Part shown: positions 1 to 9,188 of the stretch, one piece after another | Layout of the letters: each line of letters opens with the position of its first letter | How positions within the stretch are numbered: the stretch's first letter is position 1 | NCBI RefSeq assembly: GCF_002073895.1 | Contig: NZ_CP012839.1 | Coordinates: 104,395 to 160,800, forward strand | Length of the DNA stretch: 56,406 nucleotides | DNA from: Candidatus Riesia pediculischaeffi | GTDB lineage: Bacteria; Pseudomonadota; Gammaproteobacteria; Enterobacterales; Enterobacteriaceae | Direction of reading: 5' to 3' | Made by a program: the position numbers and the translations under genes | The notes under the pieces: model-generated | Seen by the model: only the letters and a program-made list of their open reading frames with translations | The model's database searches: none | What the model was told of the DNA's origin: nothing

Positions 1-232
1 GGAAGAACCTAAAAAAATTTTTGAAGATATTCTAAAGGGGTGCGTCAACCTGAATTTTGTACGTTGCATTCCAGATCGAACAGAAGCTATTAGATATGCT
101 ATTTTTCAATCTAAACCGAATGACACAGTCATAATTTCTGGAAAAGGACACGAAGTAAAACAAATTATGAGAGATCATCAGACATTTTGTTCTGACCATC
201 AAATTGCATTAAACTGGTTGTCTAGAAAGTGA
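1..232 (+). CDS. murE: MurE, UDP-MurNAc-tripeptide synthetase, C-terminal end only
   Basis: Only the last 76 codons are present; the gene enters from outside the window, reading from base 2 to the TGA at 230-232. The fragment carries the Mur ligase C-terminal signature GKGHE, followed by a typical tail ending in an NWLSRK-like sequence. MurE adds meso-diaminopimelate to UDP-MurNAc-L-Ala-D-Glu in the cytoplasm. It lies directly upstream of murF, as in the standard division and cell wall cluster. Identification rests on this short motif plus the gene order, so the state of the rest of the gene is unknown. Confidence 0.9.
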   Translation, partial: EEPKKIFEDILKGCVNLNFVRCIPDRTEAIRYAIFQSKPNDTVIISGKGHEVKQIMRDHQTFCSDHQIALNWLSRK

Positions 233-237
233 TCATA

Positions 238-1620
238 ATGTTTCAAACAACATTAAAAAAGATATCATCTATTGTTTCTGGAAGATTATATAAAATTTCT
301 GATTCTCATGCAAACACATTGATGATTCAAAAAGTTTCCACGGATAGCAGAGATAATAAACGTGATTCCATCTTTATCGCCATCAAAGGAAAAATCTTTG
401 ATGGACATTGCTTTGCCGAAGAGGCTGTTAAGAAAGGATCTTTAGCGATCTTATCGGAATCACTTTTACCGATCAATAAACCACAGATTATAGTTAAAAG
501 TACGATCCATGCAATCGAGAGGATAGCTCATTGGATAAGGAAAAAAAGCCGAGCTAAATTTATTGCAATTACAGGTTCTTCCGGAAAAACTTCCGTTAAA
601 GAAATGACAACTTGTATCCTTGCAAAATTAGGTTTAACGATTTCTACAAAAGAAAACTACAACAATAACCTTGGAGTTTTACTAACATTATTACGTGTAA
701 GTGAACTACATCGATACGTAGTAATAGAAATAGGAGCTAGTAAATTTAAAGAAATTCAGTATTCCAGCTCGATCTCCAATCCGGATGTTGCGTTGATTAA
801 CAACCTATTCGCTGCTCATTTAGAAGGATTCGAATCTTTTTCAAAGTTATCCAAAGAGAAATCAGAAATACTTCATGGTCTATCGAAATTCGGTACGGCA
901 ATTATTAATTTAGATAACAATGATATTAAAAATTGGAAAAATATTCTGAAAGATCTTTACAGAATACGATTTTTTTCTTTAAAAAAGAAGGGATACTCTC
1001 ATTTCTATGCTACAGATATTTATCATAGGAAATTTTTTACACAATTTAACATTCATACGCCGTTTGGAACTGCTAAAATTTCAAACTTTTTGATGGGTCT
1101 ACATAGCGTTTCTAACGCATTAGCCTCCGCAGCAATTTCGATATCTGTCGGAGCTAGCGTTAAACAGGTGGAACAAGGACTAAACAACTTCAAGCCCATA
1201 CACGGAAGGATATATCCACTACATATATCTCCTAATAAGATCATACTGGATGATACGTACAACTCAAATTTTGGATCAATGATCGCAGCTATCGATGTTC
1301 TTTCAGAAATGACAGGATACAGGGTTCTAGTCGTCGGTGATATGTTAGAACTCGGTGGGTATTCATCATTTTATCATAAAAAAATTTCTAGAATAGTCCA
1401 ACATAAGAAAATAAATAGAGTGATTAGTTTTGGAATAGAAAGTGTATTCATTAGTCGATCACATCCGAATGGAACGCACTTCTTTTCACAGGAGGAATTA
1501 ATGAAAGAACTCGTTTCCTTGATCGTAACTCATGACGAAATATCAATGTTGATCAAAGGTTCAAGAAGAGCGAGGATGGAAAATATTATAAACGATATAT
1601 GTAGGAGAGAATCTCTTTGA
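238..1620 (+). CDS. murF: MurF, UDP-MurNAc-tripeptide-D-Ala-D-Ala ligase
   Basis: The product is 460 residues from the ATG at 238, against about 450 for the family. It joins the D-Ala-D-Ala dipeptide to the UDP-MurNAc tripeptide using ATP, the last cytoplasmic peptide step of peptidoglycan synthesis. The ATP-binding loop GSSGKTS is at about 113-119, and a C-terminal VVGDMLELG-type motif is visible. A GTG nine bases upstream (229) would overlap murE, but the ATG leaves a 5-base gap and fits the family N-terminus better. The end overlaps the mraY start by four bases, so translation is probably coupled. Confidence 0.97.
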   Translation: MFQTTLKKISSIVSGRLYKISDSHANTLMIQKVSTDSRDNKRDSIFIAIKGKIFDGHCFAEEAVKKGSLAILSESLLPINKPQIIVKSTIHAIERIAHWIRKKSRAKFIAITGSSGKTSVKEMTTCILAKLGLTISTKENYNNNLGVLLTLLRVSELHRYVVIEIGASKFKEIQYSSSISNPDVALINNLFAAHLEGFESFSKLSKEKSEILHGLSKFGTAIINLDNNDIKNWKNILKDLYRIRFFSLKKKGYSHFYATDIYHRKFFTQFNIHTPFGTAKISNFLMGLHSVSNALASAAISISVGASVKQVEQGLNNFKPIHGRIYPLHISPNKIILDDTYNSNFGSMIAAIDVLSEMTGYRVLVVGDMLELGGYSSFYHKKISRIVQHKKINRVISFGIESVFISRSHPNGTHFFSQEELMKELVSLIVTHDEISMLIKGSRRARMENIINDICRRESL

Positions 1621-2708
1621 TAATTCTATTTATAAACAAATTTCTTTTGGAAGATAAATATTCGAACCCTTTTTCTCAAATAATTCCTAAGATATTGGCA
1701 AGTTTCATCACATCAATATTGATCGTATTGTCGATTACTCCAGCTTTCATTAAAAAATTTCGATCTATGCAAGTTTTTCAGAAGATCAGAAAAGAAAATC
1801 CAAAATCCCATCTTAAAAAGAATGAGGTTCCCACCTTTGGTGGAGCATTAATCTTGTTCTCGATAATATTTTCAATATTACTTTGGTCAGATATCAACAT
1901 CGAATATGTTAGATACATCTTATTCTCTTTAATTTCTTATGGAACGATTGGATTTATCGACGATTACAAGAAAATTGTTCATCAAGATCCAACAGGATTA
2001 AAGGCACGTTGGAAATATTTTTGGCAATCTTTCTCAGCTTTATTTATATTAATTATCTTGTATAAATCTGGAAATTTTCACAACAGTTCATTCGAACAAA
2101 GTAATACGATCGCCGATGTTGATGTTTTCATCTTTATAAAGTTAACCATTTCCTATCTTGCCATCGTCGGAATGAGCAATGCGGTCAACATAATGGACGG
2201 ATTAGATGGGTTGGTTTTAATGCCAACAATCTTTGTTTGTATTTCCTTTGCAATAACATCAGTATTAAAAATACAAAATTTTACCTTTCAAAATCTTACG
2301 AATGCAAAGTTACTTATAATCAGTAATTATTCTGAAATAACAATCATATGTTTTTCTATGATTGGCTCATGTATTGGATTCTTATGGTTCAACAGTTATC
2401 CGGCAAAATTATTTATGGGAGATATAGGATCTTTATCTTTAGGTGGAACTATAGGGTTGATTTCTGTTCTACTTGAACAAGAGTTGGATTTGTTGATTAT
2501 TGGAGGAATTTTTGTGATAGAAATCGTTTCAGTTATCTTACAGGTATTTCATATTAAATTTTTTCACAAAAGATTGTATTTAATGGCTCCTATACACCAT
2601 CATTATGAACTATTAGATCATTCTGAACCAAAAATTGTTTTCAAATTTTGGATTATGTCTTTAGCATTCACCATTCTTGGATCTTTGATAGCATGGCGAA
2701 TTATTTAG
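1617..2708 (+). CDS. mraY: MraY, phospho-MurNAc-pentapeptide transferase
   Basis: This polytopic inner-membrane enzyme transfers phospho-MurNAc-pentapeptide to undecaprenyl phosphate, giving lipid I. It has 363 residues, about the usual 360. Visible hallmarks are the catalytic Asp pair in FIDDY (115-117), the NxxNxxDGLDGL segment and the HHHYE motif near the C-terminus. The start appears to be a TTG overlapping the murF stop by four bases; the N-terminus then matches the family length, and no in-frame ATG lies at the right place. The 3' end overlaps murD by 16 bases. Confidence 0.96.
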   Translation: MIILFINKFLLEDKYSNPFSQIIPKILASFITSILIVLSITPAFIKKFRSMQVFQKIRKENPKSHLKKNEVPTFGGALILFSIIFSILLWSDINIEYVRYILFSLISYGTIGFIDDYKKIVHQDPTGLKARWKYFWQSFSALFILIILYKSGNFHNSSFEQSNTIADVDVFIFIKLTISYLAIVGMSNAVNIMDGLDGLVLMPTIFVCISFAITSVLKIQNFTFQNLTNAKLLIISNYSEITIICFSMIGSCIGFLWFNSYPAKLFMGDIGSLSLGGTIGLISVLLEQELDLLIIGGIFVIEIVSVILQVFHIKFFHKRLYLMAPIHHHYELLDHSEPKIVFKFWIMSLAFTILGSLIAWRII

Positions 2709-4018
2709 GTAAAAAAATTGTCATTGTAGGATTGGGAAAAACTGGTTTATCTTGTGTTAATTTTTTCATTTCTAAAAAAATATTTCCAAAAGTTATCGAT
2801 ACCCACAATTCTCCTACTTTAAAATCGTTTATTCCAAAAGGTATTTCTTGTCATTTTGGAAGTTGGAATCAGGAATGGATTATCAGTTCTGATCTAATCA
2901 TCTTAAGCCCAGGAGTGGATCGATTTCAAACAGAGATACAACTGGCATATAAAAAAGGAATTGAAATAATAGGAGATGTAGAACTTTTCTGTAGAGAACT
3001 TAAAAAAGATAAGAAGATTATTTCTATTACAGGATCAAATGGAAAGAGTACAACGACCTGTCTGTTGATGGAAATAGCTAGAAAGGCCGGTTTAAAGGTT
3101 GGAGTCGGTGGAAATATAGGAAATCCCGTTTTAGATTTGCTACGTTATGATTACGACGTGTACATTCTAGAGTTATCTAGCTTTCAGCTAGAAACCACAA
3201 ACACCCTTCAATCTTATGGAGCCGTTATACTGAACGTTTCTGAAAATCATATGGATCGATATCCTCTCGGAATGGATCAGTACATTTCAGCTAAGCTTAA
3301 AATTTACGAATTCGCAAAGATATGTGTAGTTAATGTCATGGACAGTACAATATGGCCGATACACAGAGAATCGCACAACAGAGATTATTTAAGCTTCGGA
3401 ATGAATTCTGGAATTTACAGTTTGAATACAAGGAAAAACATAATTCAAAGATATGGAGAGACGTTGATTCATACGAAGTCTATCAAGATCTCTGGAACAC
3501 ATAACTACTTTAATTTTTTAGCTGCGTTATGTTTGGCAGAGATCATTAATATCCCGATACGTACTAGTATTTCTGTGATATCTAAATATCGAGGTCTGCC
3601 ACACAGATTGCAGGTAATTCATAAAAAAGATGGGGTAACATGGATAAACGATTCTAAATCGACTAATATAAACAGCACAATTGCTGCGATAAAAAGTATA
3701 GAGAAAGCGAGAAAAATACACTTACTGCTAGGTGGGGACAGGAAGATGTCTAAACTATCCCCTTTAAAAAGATTTATATGTTTTAGAGAAGATATACAAA
3801 TTTACTGTTTTGGAAAAGATAAGTTAAAATTTGGAAAATTGAAGGATAACAGTATTGTGTTAGATACGTTGAAACAATGTGTGTTGAAAGTTTTAGAGAT
3901 TTCAAAGAACGGAGATGTAGTGTTACTATCTCCAGCTTGTTCCAGCTTAGATCAATTTCTTAATTTTGAACATCGAGGAGAAATTTTTACTAAAATGGTC
4001 AAAAATTTTTGTTCTTAA
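2693..4018 (+). CDS. murD: MurD, UDP-MurNAc-L-alanine:D-glutamate ligase
   Basis: The product is 441 residues from the ATG at 2693, whose N-terminus (MANYLGKK) matches the family; the in-frame ATG at 2648 would lie deep inside mraY and is rejected. It adds D-glutamate to UDP-MurNAc-L-Ala with ATP. An N-terminal Rossmann-type loop (GLGKTG) is followed by the ATP loop GSNGKST at 114-120, the ELSSFQLE stretch, the NDSKSTN region and a C-terminal LLSPACSSLDQF motif. No damage is seen. Confidence 0.97.
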   Translation: MANYLGKKIVIVGLGKTGLSCVNFFISKKIFPKVIDTHNSPTLKSFIPKGISCHFGSWNQEWIISSDLIILSPGVDRFQTEIQLAYKKGIEIIGDVELFCRELKKDKKIISITGSNGKSTTTCLLMEIARKAGLKVGVGGNIGNPVLDLLRYDYDVYILELSSFQLETTNTLQSYGAVILNVSENHMDRYPLGMDQYISAKLKIYEFAKICVVNVMDSTIWPIHRESHNRDYLSFGMNSGIYSLNTRKNIIQRYGETLIHTKSIKISGTHNYFNFLAALCLAEIINIPIRTSISVISKYRGLPHRLQVIHKKDGVTWINDSKSTNINSTIAAIKSIEKARKIHLLLGGDRKMSKLSPLKRFICFREDIQIYCFGKDKLKFGKLKDNSIVLDTLKQCVLKVLEISKNGDVVLLSPACSSLDQFLNFEHRGEIFTKMVKNFCS

Positions 4019-4028
4019 TCAATAACAA

Positions 4029-5151
4029 ATGAACTTCATGAAAAGATCTTACTACAATCGTTCTTTACTTTTGGTGACGATGATCTTATTAATTTTTAGC
4101 ATCGTGATGGTAGGATCTTCTTCTGTAAACATCAGCGACAGAGTGAACAAAGACTATTTATATTTTTTTAAAAAAAACGTTATTCACTCTATTGTATGCA
4201 TCATAACGATGATATGTGTATCGAATGTACCAATTTATAAGTGGAAAAAATATAAAGGTAAGCTAATTATATTCTCCATAACATTATTATTTTTATCGAA
4301 CCACTTTGGTATTGTTTCGCACGGAGCGAGGAGGTGGATTAACATTAAAATTGTCAACGTTCAACCGTCCGAACTGATTAAAATAACTTTCTCTTTTTAT
4401 CTTTCTGAATACCTATCTAAGAAATATAAGCAGATCTTTTCAACCATATCATTCATCTTTATCCTTTTTATCATATCAAATTTTTTATTATCACAACCGG
4501 ACTTTGGAACCTTAGCAATATTGTGTTTATCTTCCTTGTTTCTATTTTTGTTGATCGGTAAAAGGATCGTGTTGATCGTAATTGGAAACGCTCTCCTGAT
4601 AATAGCTTTTTTTATTTCGATATATTTTCACCCATATCGTGTAAAAAGAATTACATCTCTTTTAGATCCATGGTCGAACTATCTAGGAAGCGGATATCAA
4701 CTTGTACATTCTATGATTTCTCTCGGAATAGGTGGTTTTTTTGGAAAAGGTGTTGGAAACTCAATACAAAAATTAACTTTTCTTCCAGAACCTCATACTG
4801 ATTTTATCATATCCATCATAGGAGAAGAGTTAGGATATTTTGGAATCGTGATGGTCACCATATCGCTATTCTTCATATTCTTTCAAGGTATGAAAATCAA
4901 TCGGAAGAAATGCTTTACAAGATTCGCAGTACTTCCCTGGATACCTAGCATATTTTATCAGCTTGCTTATTATCGTACAGTCCATTATTAACATAGGCTC
5001 AGCTGTTGGTATACTTCCGATAAAGGGTACAACTTTACCAATAATTAGTTACGGAGGATCTAGTAAATTAGCAACGTGTACTAAAATTGCCGTGTTATTG
5101 AGGATAGATTTTGAAACTAAGATGAGAAAAATTCAAGCGTTTAAGAGATGA
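4029..5151 (+). pseudogene. ftsW: FtsW, septal peptidoglycan polymerase, split by one frameshift
   Basis: FtsW is the SEDS-family glycosyltransferase that polymerises septal peptidoglycan with its partner FtsI. The first frame (from ATG 4029) holds most membrane segments, the LSQPDFGT motif and the PEPHTDFI loop. Near 4893-4903 the reading frame moves by one base. The second frame then continues with family-like sequence: IGRNAL, IINIGSAVG, TTLPIISYGGSS and the terminal RIDFETKMRK. With one base removed, the gene encodes about 373 residues. That lacks roughly 40 N-terminal residues of the E. coli protein, which is a cytoplasmic tail. Because both halves remain conserved, the gene may be newly broken, corrected by slippage, or intact in reality with a sequence error. 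A stretch AAAA lies at 4893-4896. Confidence 0.85.
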
Positions 5152-5152
5152 T

Positions 5153-6238
5153 ATGAAGCAAGATATTCAAAAAATAGCTATTTTAGCCGGTGGAACAGGA
5201 GGGCACATCTTTCCAGGGATAACGATCGCAAAACTCTTTAAAAAGATGAAGTGGAAAGTAATATGGATAGGATCAAATGGAGGAATGGAAAGAAATATTG
5301 TCCCAAAATATGGAATTATTTTAGAAACTATAGAAATCTCCGGGTTAAAAAGAAGAAATTTTTTTCAATATTTCAAAAAGATCTTCGAATTACCTTTTGC
5401 GATAATACAATCCATTAGAATAGTTCGAAGATATAGACCTGACGTTGCAATTGGATTGGGAGGATACGTCTCTGGACCGAGTGGATTAGCTTCTTGGATA
5501 TGTAAGGTTCCGATAGTCGTACATGAACAGAACAAGGTAGCTGGATTAACGAACAGATTATTGTCTAAAATATCTTCTGAAACTCTACAAGCGTATCCTA
5601 ATACCTTACATGGAGCCCGAACTGTAGGAAATCCGATTCGAGAGGATATATTATCGATTTCAAAAGCAAAGCATAGAATTTGTAAAAGAGTCGGAAGAAT
5701 TCGCTTGTTAATTATCGGAGGTAGTCAGGGTTCAGAAATATTCAATAAAAGTATACCAAAGGTAGCTTCAAAAATTTCTGATAAGATTCTAATCTTTCAT
5801 CAAACAGGAATAGGAAAAAAATATTTCACTATTGAAATGTATAAAAAATTACGTATCAGAAGATATTGTTATAAGGTTACAGAATTCATAAACGATGTTG
5901 CTTCTGCTTACCGTTGGGCCGATATACTTATCAGTAGATCCGGAGCTATGACGGTAAGCGAAGTAGATTCGATAGGATTGCCAACTATTTTTGTTCCTTA
6001 TCAACATGCAGATAATCAACAACTCTTCAATGCTGAACCTTTGAAGGAATCCGGACTCATCAAGATTATCGAACAATCCAAAAATCTTTCTGAAAAATTA
6101 ATTGAACAGATAGAAAGATGGAATCGTGATGAAATATCGAAAATATCTCAAAAATTTAAGAGCGTTCTATCGGTAAAATATTCGAAGGAAATGATCGTAA
6201 AGAATTTGATAGAAGTATCGAAAAGAAATGAAATTTGA
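5153..6238 (+). CDS. murG: MurG, lipid II synthase (GlcNAc transferase)
   Basis: MurG adds GlcNAc to lipid I on the inner face of the cytoplasmic membrane, yielding lipid II. The 361 residues agree with the family (about 355). The N-terminal glycine-rich loop GGTGGHIFPG begins at residue 13. A second glycine loop (GGSQGSEIFN) follows in the middle, and the UDP-GlcNAc site is seen as ISRSGAMTVSE and PYQHADNQQLFNA. It begins one base after the ftsW stop and overlaps murC by 11 bases. Confidence 0.97.
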   Translation: MKQDIQKIAILAGGTGGHIFPGITIAKLFKKMKWKVIWIGSNGGMERNIVPKYGIILETIEISGLKRRNFFQYFKKIFELPFAIIQSIRIVRRYRPDVAIGLGGYVSGPSGLASWICKVPIVVHEQNKVAGLTNRLLSKISSETLQAYPNTLHGARTVGNPIREDILSISKAKHRICKRVGRIRLLIIGGSQGSEIFNKSIPKVASKISDKILIFHQTGIGKKYFTIEMYKKLRIRRYCYKVTEFINDVASAYRWADILISRSGAMTVSEVDSIGLPTIFVPYQHADNQQLFNAEPLKESGLIKIIEQSKNLSEKLIEQIERWNRDEISKISQKFKSVLSVKYSKEMIVKNLIEVSKRNEI

Positions 6239-7721
6239 TATGTTGTGTACTGATAATTCACGTTTTAAAAGAAATGAACTTAAAAAAGTACTGTTCAAGA
6301 AACGTCCCTTCGAGATTACCATTCATTTCGTCGGAATCGGAGGAATCGGAATGGGAGGTTTGGCGAAGATTCTTACTCAATCCGGATATACAATACATGG
6401 ATCTGATCTTTCTCAAAATCGAATAACAAATGAATTAACTTTAATGGGTGTGAAGATAAACTTTTTTCATAGTTCAAAAAATGTTATCGGATCTGATATG
6501 ATCGTCGTATCTTCTGCCATTTCACACAATAACGTTGAAATAATCGAAGCAAAAAAGTCCGGTATTCCAATTTTTCATAGGATCGAACTTTTATCAGAAA
6601 TAATACAGCATCGTTTCAACATAGTCGTGACTGGAACTCATGGAAAAACTACGACAACTTCTATAATCACAGAGATGTTCATAGATTCTAAATTTTATCC
6701 GAACTACATAATTGGAGGTTTTTCAAAATCTCTGAATACGGTATCGAATTGGAAGATAGATAGCAAAATATCGATCTTAGAATTGGATGAAAGCGATCCT
6801 ATTTTTATAAGTTTAAAAAACATCTCCATCTTAGTGATAACCAATTTAGAATCAGATCATATAAACAACTATAATAATGATCTCAATACCTTCAAAAATA
6901 CTTTCTTGAAATTTTTTGAACAATTACCCGATCACACTAAGGTGATATTGTGCATAGAAAGTCCCATCATACGATCCATCGTTCGAAAAATAAATCGTAA
7001 AATTATAACATATGGTTTAAGAGAAGAAGCTCATTTTAGAATCCTGTCTTATAAACAAAAAAAAAATCGATGTTACTTTACCATTTCAGATCAACTACGA
7101 TCTATATCTTCATTTCGTATGAGCGTTCCAGGATTACATAATGTTCTGAACGCAACTCCATCCATCATATTAGGTAGAATCTTTCGAATGAGAGAAAAAA
7201 ATATAAAAAAATCTATAGAGGGTTTTCAGGGTGTACAAAACAGGATGGACTTTTTAGGAAACTTCGTTATTAAGAACAAATACGGAAACTTCTGTAAGTT
7301 CTCTTTAATCATCGACCATGGTCATCATCCTAACGAAATTCAAAACACCATTCATACGATAAGATTAGGATGGAAAAGTAACAGGATAATAATGATCTTT
7401 CAACCTCATCGATATACCAGGTTTCAAAAATTTTACAATTATTTCTTAAGTGTTTTAAAAAAAGTAGACCTGTTGTTAGTTACTGACGTATATCCTTCTG
7501 GAGAAAAAAATGTCGCTAAATTTAGTATTAGATCATTCTACAAAGAGATGAAAGATAGAAAAAAAATCGTCATTCCTTTTTTCGATCATAATCAACTAAT
7601 CGGCATTTTGAAAAAAATCGTTCAAGATAGGGATATCATCTTGATACAAAGTGCCTCTGAAAATACTTGTAAAAAATATGTAAAATTGTTGAAAAAGGTC
7701 TCATGTTTAGAAAATTGTTAA
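6228..7721 (+). CDS. murC: MurC, UDP-MurNAc:L-alanine ligase
   Basis: The product is 497 residues from ATG 6228; ATG 6240 is an equally possible start that avoids the murG overlap. It catalyses the first amino acid addition to UDP-MurNAc. FVGIGGIGMGG (nucleotide sugar binding), the ATP loop GTHGKTTTT, ELDESD and FQPHRYTR are all present. Two conserved sites differ from what I recall of the family: DDYGHHP reads IDHGHHP, and the late GAGNIG-like stretch reads SASENT. The rest is well conserved and MurC is indispensable for a wall, so it is probably still active. The gap to ddl is one base. Confidence 0.95.
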   Translation: MKFDMLCTDNSRFKRNELKKVLFKKRPFEITIHFVGIGGIGMGGLAKILTQSGYTIHGSDLSQNRITNELTLMGVKINFFHSSKNVIGSDMIVVSSAISHNNVEIIEAKKSGIPIFHRIELLSEIIQHRFNIVVTGTHGKTTTTSIITEMFIDSKFYPNYIIGGFSKSLNTVSNWKIDSKISILELDESDPIFISLKNISILVITNLESDHINNYNNDLNTFKNTFLKFFEQLPDHTKVILCIESPIIRSIVRKINRKIITYGLREEAHFRILSYKQKKNRCYFTISDQLRSISSFRMSVPGLHNVLNATPSIILGRIFRMREKNIKKSIEGFQGVQNRMDFLGNFVIKNKYGNFCKFSLIIDHGHHPNEIQNTIHTIRLGWKSNRIIMIFQPHRYTRFQKFYNYFLSVLKKVDLLLVTDVYPSGEKNVAKFSIRSFYKEMKDRKKIVIPFFDHNQLIGILKKIVQDRDIILIQSASENTCKKYVKLLKKVSCLENC

Positions 7722-7722
7722 T

Positions 7723-8664
7723 ATGGAACATCATAACTCACAAAAAATTGCGGTTCTATTTGGCGGAAATTCCAACGAAAGATCGGTTTCTTTGAAATCT
7801 GGTAGAAACATAGCAAGGTCTTTAAAGAGCATCGGAATTCAAGTAGATCTGATCGATACCAAGCGTGATTTCGATATGAAAAAGATAGCTTCGATGAAAT
7901 ATAAGAAGATCTTCATTGCTCTTCACGGAAGAGATGGAGAAGACGGAACGATTCAAAAACAACTAGAGAGAGCTAACATAGCTTATACAGGAAATGGGGT
8001 ATTTTCTTCTTCTATATCGATGAACAAAATCCTATCTAAAAAAATATGGAATTCTTCAAATCTTCCAATAGCTCCTTTCTTATACATTAGTAAGAAATTC
8101 TTTTTTACAGAATCTGAGACGATAACATCGTCTCTTATCAAAAAAATTAGGTTTCCTATGATAATCAAGCCGAACTCAGAAGGTTCTAGTATAGGAATCA
8201 ATGTAGTACGTTCCTCTAAAGAAATCGAAAAATCTATGATGAAAGCTTTCGAATACGATCATTATGTGATGATAGAGAAGTATCTGAGTGGATCGGAATA
8301 CACGATATCGATCTTAAATCCATCTCATATGTTGCCTTCGATCAAGATCCATTTGCATGAAGATGAATTGTATTCTCACCACAAAAAATATTTTGATAAG
8401 GACACAAGATATCTCTGTCCAAGTGGTTTAAGTGAATCTAAAGAACATCTGATGAATAAAATTGCACTGACCGCCTATCGTTCGATAGGATGTACTGGAT
8501 TAGCAAGGGTAGATATTAGACAAAATCAGAACGGAGATTTCTGTTTGTTAGAAATCAATACTGTTCCAGGTATGACGAATCGAAGCTTGGTCAAAATTTC
8601 CGCCGAGCAAGGAGGAATGTCTTTTGTAGAGCTTATCAAAACAGTTCTTGCGCAAGATGCATAG
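7723..8664 (+). CDS. ddlB: Ddl, D-alanine:D-alanine ligase
   Basis: This ATP-grasp enzyme joins two D-alanines, providing the dipeptide that MurF uses; Alr, encoded at 16156, makes the D-alanine. It has 313 residues, near the usual 306. Visible motifs are VLFGGNSNERSVSLKSG at the N-terminus, LHGRDGEDG, the ATP-grasp stretch IIKPNSEGSSIG, EKYLSG and the metal-binding EINTVPGMT near the end. As the last intact member of the mur run, it is followed by a spacer with ftsQ debris. Confidence 0.97.
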   Translation: MEHHNSQKIAVLFGGNSNERSVSLKSGRNIARSLKSIGIQVDLIDTKRDFDMKKIASMKYKKIFIALHGRDGEDGTIQKQLERANIAYTGNGVFSSSISMNKILSKKIWNSSNLPIAPFLYISKKFFFTESETITSSLIKKIRFPMIIKPNSEGSSIGINVVRSSKEIEKSMMKAFEYDHYVMIEKYLSGSEYTISILNPSHMLPSIKIHLHEDELYSHHKKYFDKDTRYLCPSGLSESKEHLMNKIALTAYRSIGCTGLARVDIRQNQNGDFCLLEINTVPGMTNRSLVKISAEQGGMSFVELIKTVLAQDA

Positions 8665-9188
8665 CAGACATTGTTATATCTATTTTGTAAACCGTTTCAT
8701 CGATTGATCCTGTAAAAAAAGTTTCTTTCGTGAATGATCTCATCCCAGATATATTCACGTTGGAATCGCATTGTTAATTTTAAATATTTCAATGTAATAT
8801 GTTTGAAACATGCATAAAATGTTGAACGTGTTAAAAATCATATGAAGGATCTTGAAAGATTATATAAAATATAAAATTTTCCAAAATCGTATGGATTCAA
8901 AACATCTCGGTTCTAAAAGTAAGATTTTTTCATCGAAAGCGATCGCGGTCATGTGAGATTCATCGTAAGTATTTTTCGTATCGTACATTTTTATATGTTT
9001 GGGTATTTAACATTCGTAAGCAATTAAGTAACAGAGGGCGATGTAATGATCTTGAATTAACCTACCTCACAACTTTCTTTACAAGAAAATCGATAAAACA
9101 TCTAAATATATGCGTAACGTGAGAACAGAATAATTGATCAATGATCGTAAAACTTTATAGTGTATTCAAATCTTAAAACACATGTAAT
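8665..9188. other. Spacer between ddl and ftsA
   Basis: These 524 bases have no intact gene on either strand. The middle (about 8836-8960) holds the probable ftsQ remnant listed separately; the flanks show nothing recognisable. The ftsA promoter presumably lies in the last 150 bases, but no clear -35/-10 pair could be picked out. Confidence 0.6.
8836..8960 (+). pseudogene. ftsQ: Decayed ftsQ remnant in the ddl-ftsA spacer
   Basis: The 524-base spacer is where ftsQ stands in the ancestral cluster. Translating it gives a short stretch, VWIQNISVLK (from about 8889), resembling the FtsQ POTRA-domain segment PWIKQVSVRK. Upstream in another frame, MKDLERLYKI at 8842 resembles the preceding helix (MTQDVNIIQTQI in E. 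coli). The Asp-to-Trp distance is 14 codons plus two bases, against 14 codons in E. coli. Several in-frame stops and frame changes rule out a working gene. The match is short and was made by eye, so confidence is moderate. Confidence 0.5.

Noticed and set aside
2648..2692. Upstream ATG for murD at 2648
   Set aside because: It would add 15 residues with no family similarity and lies deep in mraY; ATG 2693 aligns with the known N-terminus.
4963..5151. A separate short gene after ftsW
   Set aside because: Its sequence is the normal FtsW C-terminus; it is the displaced end of ftsW, not an independent gene.
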